A stretch of DNA of 13,058 bases from Holosporales bacterium (GTDB lineage: Bacteria; Pseudomonadota; Alphaproteobacteria; Caedimonadales; UBA9215), in assembly GCA_003503995.1 (NCBI GenBank), contig DOCA01000185.1, positions 13,366 to 26,423 of the forward strand. The letters are read 5' to 3'. The notes beneath the pieces were generated by a model. The model did no database searches, was not told where the DNA came from, and was given only the letters and a program-made list of their open reading frames with translations. Shown in pieces: positions 1-6,366 of the stretch (positions are counted from its first letter, which is position 1; every line of letters begins with the position of its first letter). The position numbers and the translations under genes were made by a program.

Positions 1-521
1 ACAGCGCGCCCCGTTCGAGGGGAAACGTAATATAAATTATCTTGTTTGCCTGTTACAGCGCAGGTCTTAAAGTCGAGAGAAATGCCAGAATGCTCAAGGA
101 GGAAAAGTTCAAAATAACAATAAGCCTTTAAAAAAGAGGTGGCCTCTTTTGAGAGATTTTCAAAGCCTTGTACAAGGTGGCAAAAAGCAGTGTAAACCTT
201 GGGGGCCGCTTCTTGTTCTGGTAAACAGGTCTCCAATAAAGCACAGGCTGAATTTAAGCTTTTAAGAGCTATTGAATTATGGAGGATAAATGCAAGAGGA
301 CTGTAAAGAGGCTCAAGGGCCCATGAGCCAAGGTGTTCCCTTAGGCGTGCTGTCCATGTGGCGTGTAAAACTGTGCCGCATTCGCAGGTGGATTTAGTTG
401 TTTTGTTCGGGCTAAACATACCCTTATGACGACCGTGCTCTTTGGTTAAAAGAGTGGTTATGACTTGCCGTTCTCCGTGGCGCTTTGTGCCAATAACGAT
501 TCCTTCATCTTCCCATTTCAT
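1..521 (-). CDS. recO: DNA repair protein RecO, N-terminal part (cut by window edge)
   Basis: RecO works in the RecFOR pathway: it helps load RecA onto SSB-coated single-stranded DNA at gaps during recombinational repair. Translating the minus strand from the ATG at 521 gives 173 residues with no stop, running off the window at position 1. It begins MKWEDEGIVIGTKRHGE, the usual RecO OB-fold opening, followed by a GRHKG turn near residue 34, then TARLREHLGSW, a stretch typical of alphaproteobacterial RecO. Near the cut end CAVTGKQDNLYYVSP matches the family's Cys-containing region before the SP.(S/T)GRA segment. The start overlaps the era stop by one base (TGATG), so translation is probably coupled to era. 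The C-terminal third is missing only because the window ends. The residues read as a normal family member. Confidence 0.93.
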   Translation of the reverse strand, partial: MKWEDEGIVIGTKRHGERQVITTLLTKEHGRHKGMFSPNKTTKSTCECGTVLHATWTARLREHLGSWALEPLYSPLAFILHNSIALKSLNSACALLETCLPEQEAAPKVYTAFCHLVQGFENLSKEATSFLKAYCYFELFLLEHSGISLDFKTCAVTGKQDNLYYVSPRTGRA

Positions 522-1444
522 CAAGCGTTAAAATCCAGTCCCATGACCTCGAAATTCTCTTTGTTATCGGCCCAATTTTTTGTGACCCGTACATGGATTT
601 TAAGGTGCACTTTTTGACCAAGCATTTCTGCAATTTCATGGCGTGCTTCTTCGCCAATCTTTTTTACTTGTTGTCCTCCTTTTCCAAGGACAATTCCTTT
701 TTGTGAATCTCGTGCTACATGGATAATTTGAGAGATCTTTACATCCCCATTTTCAAAACGCTCCCACTGTTCGGTTTCCACGTGGATGGCATAGGGGAGC
801 TCTTGATGGAGGTATTTATAAATTTTTTCTCGGGTCATTTCTGCTGCTAATAAACGCACAGGCATATCAGTCATCTGTTCTTCAGGATAAAGCCATGCCC
901 CTTCGGGTAGGTTTTTTGTTACATAGTCCATGAGTCCTTCAAGACCTTCCTTTTGAAGGGCTGAAATTAAAAAGACTTCCGCGAAATTACGTTCCTTTGT
1001 AAAAGCATCAATTTTTTCGAGAAGGTCTGGTTTTGAGACAAGGTCAATTTTATTGATAACTAAAACAACAGGTTGATCTGCTCGAAAAGAAATTCGCTCG
1101 ATGAGTTCTAAGTGACGTTCAAAGTGAGTTGCTAAAGGATCTACCAGCACAACAGCAATATCGCCATCTTTTGGTGCTGTTAGGGCAGAGCTTACCATTG
1201 CACGATCCAAACGTTTTTGCGGATTAAAATAACCAGGTGTATCTACGAAAACAATTTGGGTTTTCTCGCGGATACAAATACCCAAAATCCGTTGGCGCGT
1301 TGTTTGAACTTTATGAGAGACAATGGAGATCTTTGACCCAACAAGGGCATTCATAAGGGTTGATTTTCCAACGTTGGTCAGACCAACAATACTGACAAAA
1401 CCACTGCGGGTATCTTGAGGTGGTTGCACATTAGAAGAAGTCAT
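521..1444 (-). CDS. era: GTPase Era
   Basis: Era is an essential GTPase that binds the 3' end of 16S rRNA and acts in small-subunit maturation at the inner face of the membrane. The 307-residue protein has the full layout. The G domain has Walker A GLTNVGKST at 21-29, the switch I region QTTRQRILG at 47-55, DTPG at 68-71, NKID at 131-134 and SAL at 161-163. A C-terminal KH domain has its GxxG loop (GKGG) at about residues 254-257. Length is normal. One oddity is Thr at the position that is usually Pro in the Era Walker A (GxPNxGKST). It starts 4 bp after the rnc stop, with a weak purine stretch (TAGAG) inside the end of rnc as ribosome binding site, and runs straight into recO. Co-transcription with rnc matches the common bacterial rnc-era pairing. 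Confidence 0.98.
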   Translation of the reverse strand: MTSSNVQPPQDTRSGFVSIVGLTNVGKSTLMNALVGSKISIVSHKVQTTRQRILGICIREKTQIVFVDTPGYFNPQKRLDRAMVSSALTAPKDGDIAVVLVDPLATHFERHLELIERISFRADQPVVLVINKIDLVSKPDLLEKIDAFTKERNFAEVFLISALQKEGLEGLMDYVTKNLPEGAWLYPEEQMTDMPVRLLAAEMTREKIYKYLHQELPYAIHVETEQWERFENGDVKISQIIHVARDSQKGIVLGKGGQQVKKIGEEARHEIAEMLGQKVHLKIHVRVTKNWADNKENFEVMGLDFNA

Positions 1445-1448
1445 GTTT

Positions 1449-2129
1449 TTACTCTACTGATTGTTTGTTAAGCCCCTTTAAAAGGGCAATGGCGGCGTTT
1501 TTTTCGGCTTGTTTCAAAGAGGAACCTTGGGCGGTTTCTTGTCGTGTTTTATCAAGGGATACTTGGACTGTAAATAAGGGGTCATGGTCAGGGCCCGAGC
1601 GTTTTATAAGGCTATAAAGGGGGGCGTTTTTATTGTGTTTATGAGCCCACTCTTGCAAGGCTGATTTTGGATCTTTTGGTGCTGTTGTCATTTCAGCAAT
1701 TAAAGGCCTCCAGAATTTTTTGATTACTTTTTGGACTTCACTCAAGCCTTTTTCTAAATAGACCACAGCGATTAAAGCTTCTACAGCATCTGCCAAAACC
1801 GAGGGGCGATTTTTGGAGAAGTTTTTGGTTTCTCCTTGAATCAAAACCCCTAGGGACAGATCTTGGGCTATTTGGGCAAGGACATCCTCACAAACAAGAG
1901 CGCTGTGGCGTTGGGCTAAGGCGCCTTCTTTATCAAACGGATAGATTTGGTAGAGCAATTCCGCAACACATAATCCTAGGATACGATCCCCTAAAAACTC
2001 AAGGCGCTCGTAGCTTTGTTGATTTTGTTTGGTGGCGCTTGAATGGCGCAAGGCTTGATCTAAAAGGGCTTTATCTTGAAAGGTATAGCCAAGATTATCT
2101 TGCAAGCGCACCAGAGAGTCCGTCGACAT
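1449..2129 (-). CDS. rnc: Ribonuclease III
   Basis: RNase III cuts double-stranded RNA, including the rRNA precursor and some mRNAs, and works as a dimer with magnesium. The 226-residue protein carries the signature ERLEFLGDRILGL at 41-53. The acidic active-site residues, E44 and D48 in the signature and D114 and E117 in ADAVEALIA, are all present. A double-stranded-RNA-binding domain follows from about residue 152 to the C-terminus (it begins DPKSALQEWAHKHN). The usual Gly-Ala after EALI is Ala-Val here, a minor change. The ATG is 7 bp after the lepB stop and the ribosome binding site is weak (only GAG about 12 bases upstream), so translation probably depends on coupling with lepB. The order lepB-rnc-era-recO is standard in proteobacteria. 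Confidence 0.98.
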   Translation of the reverse strand: MSTDSLVRLQDNLGYTFQDKALLDQALRHSSATKQNQQSYERLEFLGDRILGLCVAELLYQIYPFDKEGALAQRHSALVCEDVLAQIAQDLSLGVLIQGETKNFSKNRPSVLADAVEALIAVVYLEKGLSEVQKVIKKFWRPLIAEMTTAPKDPKSALQEWAHKHNKNAPLYSLIKRSGPDHDPLFTVQVSLDKTRQETAQGSSLKQAEKNAAIALLKGLNKQSVE

Positions 2130-2136
2130 GATAAGT

Positions 2137-2937
2137 CTACTCGATGGACTGCATTAAACGCTCAAAGCGAATATCGAAAGGCCATTTCCACACTTCCCAC
2201 CACTTGGCTTTTGTGGAGAACCAAATAATTTTGGCTTGGCCAATGATATGGTTTTCGGGCACATATCCGATTTGTGTTAGAACGCGGCTGTCTCCAGATT
2301 CATCACGGTTGTCTCCTACCATGAAGTAATGTCCATCGGGCACCACGTAGGCTTGAGTATTATCTAGTGGACCTTCACCAAACTTATCTTTTTTAAGAAT
2401 GAGGTGCTTTACGCCATTTGGAAGAGTCTCGTAATAAGCATCAATATGACGATTACTATCTACATCAACAATGCGTTGATCAGCCTGCCCTCTTTGGCGA
2501 CGCACCCAAAGATCATCGACAAATTCGCCTGCAGGTTCAACTGTTGCTGCCACATCGTTAATATATAAAATACCGTCCCGCATTTGGACAACGTCTCCGG
2601 GTAATCCAACGACGCGTTTGATATAATCTGTATCAGGATCAAAAGGCCCTCTAAAAACAACAATGTCGCCAATTTTAGGTTTATCACCATCCAAAATTTT
2701 TCCTGGAATAACGGGAATGCTAAAGGGGAGGGAGTGTTTGGTAAAGCCATAGCTATACTTTGTTACGAATAGGAAATCCCCAATTAGTAAGTTAGGCTTC
2801 ATGGATCCTGATGGAATCACAAAAGGCTGGAATAAAAAACTGCGAATCAAAAGAGCAATTAAAATGGCAAGGGTAATCGAGCGGACTTGCTCTCCCATAG
2901 TTTCTTTTTTCTTTTCTTTTTTTGTAGCTAAATTCAT
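2137..2937 (-). CDS. lepB: Signal peptidase I (leader peptidase)
   Basis: LepB removes signal peptides from exported proteins at the outer face of the inner membrane. With the ATG at 2937 it is 266 residues: a short lysine-rich cytoplasmic N-terminus, one membrane helix at about 20-38 (ITLAILIALLIRSFLF), then the catalytic domain. Box B PSGSM holds the nucleophile S45. Box D YIKRVVGLPGD holds the general base K107. Box E GDNRDESGDSR follows towards the C-terminus. There is only one membrane helix before the active site, as is usual for this family in alphaproteobacteria. A longer reading from TTG at 2970 would add 11 residues, but its AGGA sits just one base before the TTG, too close for a good ribosome binding site. 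That extra segment encodes a 9-bp direct repeat (AAAAATGAT twice, 3 bp apart) and is more likely leader. The gap of 86 bp to mutY may hold its own promoter. Confidence 0.97.
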   Translation of the reverse strand: MNLATKKEKKKETMGEQVRSITLAILIALLIRSFLFQPFVIPSGSMKPNLLIGDFLFVTKYSYGFTKHSLPFSIPVIPGKILDGDKPKIGDIVVFRGPFDPDTDYIKRVVGLPGDVVQMRDGILYINDVAATVEPAGEFVDDLWVRRQRGQADQRIVDVDSNRHIDAYYETLPNGVKHLILKKDKFGEGPLDNTQAYVVPDGHYFMVGDNRDESGDSRVLTQIGYVPENHIIGQAKIIWFSTKAKWWEVWKWPFDIRFERLMQSIE

Positions 2938-3023
2938 TTTATTCTCATCATTTTTAAAATCATTTTTCAAATCCTAGCATATAAATACCTAAAATTCACA
3001 TATAAACACAAAACTCAGTTGCC

Positions 3024-4106
3024 TTAGGAGAATCCTCCCGCTCGGATTACTTTTTTCATTAAAGTCGGTAGAGGATGTGTGTTTAAAGCATTGGGCGCAA
3101 CCCACTTTGTCGTAGCACACCGAGGTTTAAAATCATTCACACCGCCATGGTAAACATCAAGCTCAAGGTGAAAGTGCGTAAAAGTATGTTTGACCGTTTG
3201 ATCAAGGCGGGTGAATTTCCCATCTGCGCTTATATCAAAAAAAGAGCGCTCAACCTCGTCACTATCCGTTGACCAAAGGGTAGAGGGAACCTCCATCATA
3301 TTGGCGAGCAAGCCTTTTTCGGGGCGCTTTTGGAGGAGAAGCAAGCCGTTTTTATCATAGATTAAAAAGGCCCGCCCGAAACGGGTTGGTTTTTGAGGCT
3401 TAGGTTTTCTGAAAGGAATGAGGTGTTGTGTATTTTCAGCATAAGCGATGCATTGATTTTGGAGGGGACAACTATCACAGGAAGGCTTTTTAGGGCGACA
3501 AAGGGTAGCACCAAAATCCATGAGTCCTTGGGCAAAATTCCCAGGCTTTGAATTATTGGAATAGCTTTTTACAAGATTTTCAATGTCTCCTTTGAGATCA
3601 GGCAAGGGTGTTTTTAACCCATAAAGTCGTGACATAACGCGAATAATGTTTCCATCCACCGGTACATGTTTTTGTTGAAAGGCAATACTGGAAATAGCAG
3701 CGGCTGTGTAAGGACCAACCCCTGGAAGTTTTAGCAAAATGGGAAGGTCTTTAGGAAAGGATCCCCCAAGTTCATTTTGTACATAACGCGCACATTTTAG
3801 GAGATTTCGGGCTCTTGAATAATACCCAAGCCCTTGCCAATTGGTGAGGACCCCTTCTTCAGAGGCACTAGCTAAATCTTTAAGGGTTGGCCATTTTGCA
3901 ATGAATCGATGGAAGTAGTCAATCACAGTAATAACTGTTGTTTGTTGCAACATCACTTCGCTAAGCCAGGTATGGTAAGGATTTCCTGCCTCATGGTGAT
4001 CATAACGCCAAGGAAGAGTGCGCGCATTTTTGTCGTACCAGTTTAAAAGTCGATGGGTGATCTCTTGAACCTTTTGAGGGCAACCTTGTTTTTTTGCAGG
4101 ATCCAT
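3024..4106 (-). CDS. mutY: A/G-specific adenine glycosylase MutY
   Basis: MutY removes adenine mispaired with 8-oxoguanine or guanine, preventing G:C to T:A mutations. The start is set at the ATG at 4106 (360 residues, normal for the family), with AAGG 11 bases upstream. Reading further back to 4337 would only translate the antisense of the divergent gene. In order: the N-terminal helix to LPWR, the catalytic motif WLSEVMLQQTTV with E50, helix-hairpin-helix LPGVGPYTAAAI at 127-138 with the catalytic Asp in VDGN (D151), the iron-sulfur cluster cysteines C203-x6-C210-x2-C213-x5-C219, and the C-terminal NUDIX-like 8-oxoG recognition domain from about 240. All catalytic and cluster residues are present. 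It heads the minus-strand gene run and is head to head with the DUF721 gene, as in many alphaproteobacteria. Confidence 0.97.
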   Translation of the reverse strand: MDPAKKQGCPQKVQEITHRLLNWYDKNARTLPWRYDHHEAGNPYHTWLSEVMLQQTTVITVIDYFHRFIAKWPTLKDLASASEEGVLTNWQGLGYYSRARNLLKCARYVQNELGGSFPKDLPILLKLPGVGPYTAAAISSIAFQQKHVPVDGNIIRVMSRLYGLKTPLPDLKGDIENLVKSYSNNSKPGNFAQGLMDFGATLCRPKKPSCDSCPLQNQCIAYAENTQHLIPFRKPKPQKPTRFGRAFLIYDKNGLLLLQKRPEKGLLANMMEVPSTLWSTDSDEVERSFFDISADGKFTRLDQTVKHTFTHFHLELDVYHGGVNDFKPRCATTKWVAPNALNTHPLPTLMKKVIRAGGFS

Positions 4107-4121
4107 GGCATTTTTAACCTT

Positions 4122-4127
4122 AAGGAG
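4122..4127 (+). promoter_or_regulatory. Ribosome binding site that fixes the DUF721 gene start
   Basis: AAGGAG lies 9 bases before the ATG at 4137. It is a near-perfect Shine-Dalgarno site and decides against the longer reading from 4053, whose extra 28 residues are the antisense of mutY and do not resemble the family. Confidence 0.75.
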
Positions 4128-4136
4128 TTTACGGTA

Positions 4137-4607
4137 ATGAAAAGTATAAAAGCGGTTGTTAATCGTGTCGTCAATCCCATTGCCAAAAAACGAGGCATTA
4201 TTCATGGAAAAATTATCCTTGAGTGGGAAAAGATCGTAGGTCCTCAGTACGCAGCCTTCTGTGCACCTCTGAAAATTGCCTTTCGCCAAGGCTATCGCAC
4301 CTATGGCATCCTTCACATTAAGGTCAACCCTAGTCATGCTCTTCTTTTAACTCATAGTAAAGATTTGGTGATTGAAAAGGTCAATACTTTTTTCGGATAT
4401 CCTGCAGTAAGTGCTCTTAAAATTATGCAAATACCCTTTACCCCGACAAAGTCAGCATTGTCTCTTAACGTGATCACAACACCTATTTCGCGGGAAATAA
4501 TGACATCAGAATGCGCTCCCCAAGAACGCCTTGATAAAGCCCTTGATGATCTAAAATCCTTGATTGAAAAAGAAGAAAAAGCTAAAAAAACAGAGCGTCT
4601 CTTTTAA
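4137..4607 (+). CDS. dciA: DUF721 protein, DciA-like replicative helicase loader candidate
   Basis: The 156-residue protein fits the DUF721 family. An early W..IVG motif (EWEKIVGPQYAAFCAPLKI, about residues 30-48) is followed by a short strand and helix region (GILHIKVNPSHALLL) and then INTFFGY-like sequence ending in LKIMQIP. The C-terminus is charged and helical (EKEEKAKKTERLF), with no catalytic motif. Characterised members (DciA) interact with the replicative helicase DnaB and are the widespread, probably ancestral, loader in bacteria lacking DnaC. The family member beside mutY in alphaproteobacteria is usually annotated only as DUF721, so the helicase role is inferred from the family. 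The start at 4137 has a strong ribosome binding site. It sits head to head with mutY, 30 bp between start codons, and is followed 76 bp later by a histidine kinase. Confidence 0.85.
   Translation: MKSIKAVVNRVVNPIAKKRGIIHGKIILEWEKIVGPQYAAFCAPLKIAFRQGYRTYGILHIKVNPSHALLLTHSKDLVIEKVNTFFGYPAVSALKIMQIPFTPTKSALSLNVITTPISREIMTSECAPQERLDKALDDLKSLIEKEEKAKKTERLF
4143..4174 (-). promoter_or_regulatory. Possible mutY promoter inside the DUF721 gene
   Basis: Reading the minus strand, TTGACG lies at 4174-4169 and TATACT at 4148-4143, with a start point expected near 4136 and a leader of about 30 bases to the mutY ATG. The 20-bp spacing is longer than the 16-19 bp usual for the main sigma factor, so this is only a candidate. 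If real, it lies entirely within the first codons of the divergent gene. Confidence 0.28.
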
Positions 4608-4683
4608 CCCTTTCTTTACTTTTAAACCCTAGTCTATTTTTAGGGAATCCCCTCGTTTTAAATGAAAAAGAGAAAGAGAAAAC

Positions 4684-6354
4684 GTGTCAGACACCTCACA
4701 AGCACCTCAACTATCACCAGGCACGGGTTCTACAGAAACCACCGATGCTTCACAGTCTCCTCAAAAAGGCTCTAAAAAACTTATTTTAAAGATCATATCC
4801 TTATCTTTATTCAGTTTTATAGCCCTTGCTTTTGTCGCTTATCTCTCTCTTGATAATTATAAAAACCATGCCACTTTATTAAAAGCGCAATTAGAGCTGT
4901 CTCATCAGGCTACAGCAGCAGGTGATGTTGCTCGCACTGTTAAAAATTTAAAAAAAGGTCTTTCGCTGGGAAGTACAAAAGACCTTAGAGAAACAACACT
5001 TTCTATGCAAGACGTTCAAAAGAAGATGTCGTCTTTTAAAAACATAGACAGCCCGTTGTTGACAGAGGCCTTTGAAACATTTTTAGAGGTTAAGAAACAG
5101 CTCAAAATTCTTGATACTTTTTTTATGAAGCAAAGGGCCCTTTTAAATAAGGGTAGCCAAAATACAGACAACCTTGCCTGGGTTTCTCAACAAATTAAAG
5201 AGCAAACAACTCGGGTGGTGGGTGATCTATCTTCTTTTTTGACCCAAATAACAACTTTTCAAAAAGAACTCCAAAGTCAAGGAGAGCTTAAGAAAGAAGC
5301 TCTCAAATCCTATGAAAGCGATACGTTAAACAACCTTTACCTTGTATTGGGCCTCTTAGGACTCGCGATTTTTTTGCTCCATACAGTGGCGGCCTATTTG
5401 ATCTCAAAACCTCTTGCTCAAATTACACAACGCATGCGTGATATTAATGCGGGAAACATGAAGGGCGATGTTCAAGGAACAGAGCAAAATGATGAATTTG
5501 GGGATATAGCGCGCATGCTCCATGAATTTCGTGAGAATGCTATAAAGATTGAAAAAATGCAGCGTCATCTTCAAGAAACTATTGCGGAATCCAAAAAAGC
5601 AAGCCAAATGAAAAATCAGTTTATGGCTCGTATCGGCCATGAACTTCGTACCCCTTTGAACTCTATCATTGGTTATTCTGAAATGATCGTTGATTCTGTG
5701 AATGATAAAATGGATTTGCAGCAATTACGTCAAGATATTAATCAAATTGCCGATGCAGGGCAAAATCTTTTAAACATGGTGGACTCTGTTCTTGAGCTCA
5801 CAGATGAGGGAGAAAACAATATTATTGCGCCTGAAAGATTTAATGTCCGTGAAGAAATCCAACAAATATTACCTAACCTTGAAGTCGTCATTTTGAAAAA
5901 CAGAAACAAATTCAAAGTTTACTGCCCCGACTCCACTTTGTTGATGGATTCTGACCCTAAAAAGACCATGAAAGTTCTCGCCAATCTTATCGAAAATGCG
6001 GCTAATTTTACAAAGTCTGGACAAATTACTTTAGACATTACAGCTGGAAAATTAGGAGACCTAAACGCGATTTGTTTTAAGGTAAAAGATACGGGTTGTG
6101 GTATCGATGTATCAAAATTGAAAACTCTTTTTAATGCTTTTGACCATGCAGATAGCACTACAAAATCACAAAATGGGTCTGGGCTTGGGCTTGCCATTGT
6201 TAAGAAAATTTGTGATGACCTTCACGGGCAGGTTTCCGTGGAGAGCAGTTTAAATCAAGGGGCAACTTTTTATGTAACCTTACCTGCTAACCATAAAGAA
6301 GCCCATCAACGGGCTGAAAAAATCAACCTTTCCCCGTTAGCGGAAGCCATTTAA
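4684..6354 (+). CDS. Membrane-bound sensor histidine kinase with HAMP domain
   Basis: This is a 556-residue inner-membrane kinase that should autophosphorylate in response to an unknown signal and pass the phosphate to a response regulator. A cytoplasmic N-terminus of about 32 residues rich in Ser, Thr and Gln precedes helix 1 (about 33-55). A mostly helical extracytoplasmic domain covers about 56-213, helix 2 about 214-240, and HAMP about 241-290. The dimerisation domain has the phosphorylated H319 in FMARIGHELRTPLNS. The ATP-binding domain has the N box ANLIENAANF (N438), G1 DTGCGI (469-474), F box FNAF and G2 GSGLGLAIVKK (498-508). All kinase motifs are intact and there is no receiver domain. 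It starts with GTG after a purine-rich stretch; an ATG at 4662 is out of frame. No response regulator gene lies in the window, so it is an orphan here. Partner and signal cannot be read from the sequence. Confidence 0.93.
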   Translation: MSDTSQAPQLSPGTGSTETTDASQSPQKGSKKLILKIISLSLFSFIALAFVAYLSLDNYKNHATLLKAQLELSHQATAAGDVARTVKNLKKGLSLGSTKDLRETTLSMQDVQKKMSSFKNIDSPLLTEAFETFLEVKKQLKILDTFFMKQRALLNKGSQNTDNLAWVSQQIKEQTTRVVGDLSSFLTQITTFQKELQSQGELKKEALKSYESDTLNNLYLVLGLLGLAIFLLHTVAAYLISKPLAQITQRMRDINAGNMKGDVQGTEQNDEFGDIARMLHEFRENAIKIEKMQRHLQETIAESKKASQMKNQFMARIGHELRTPLNSIIGYSEMIVDSVNDKMDLQQLRQDINQIADAGQNLLNMVDSVLELTDEGENNIIAPERFNVREEIQQILPNLEVVILKNRNKFKVYCPDSTLLMDSDPKKTMKVLANLIENAANFTKSGQITLDITAGKLGDLNAICFKVKDTGCGIDVSKLKTLFNAFDHADSTTKSQNGSGLGLAIVKKICDDLHGQVSVESSLNQGATFYVTLPANHKEAHQRAEKINLSPLAEAI

Positions 6355-6366
6355 AAGCTATTAGCC

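Noticed and set aside
2938..2970. TTG start for LepB adding 11 residues
   Set aside because: The ribosome binding site would be one base from the start codon; the ATG at 2937 gives a typical family N-terminus.
4053..4136. N-terminal extension of the DUF721 protein
   Set aside because: It is the antisense of mutY, and AAGGAG points to the ATG at 4137.
4107..4337. N-terminal extension of MutY of 77 residues
   Set aside because: It is the antisense of the DUF721 gene, does not resemble MutY, and the ATG at 4106 gives a normal length.
4618..4660. Terminator after the DUF721 gene (CCCTA and TAGGG arms)
   Set aside because: Only 5 bp of stem and not followed by a T-run.
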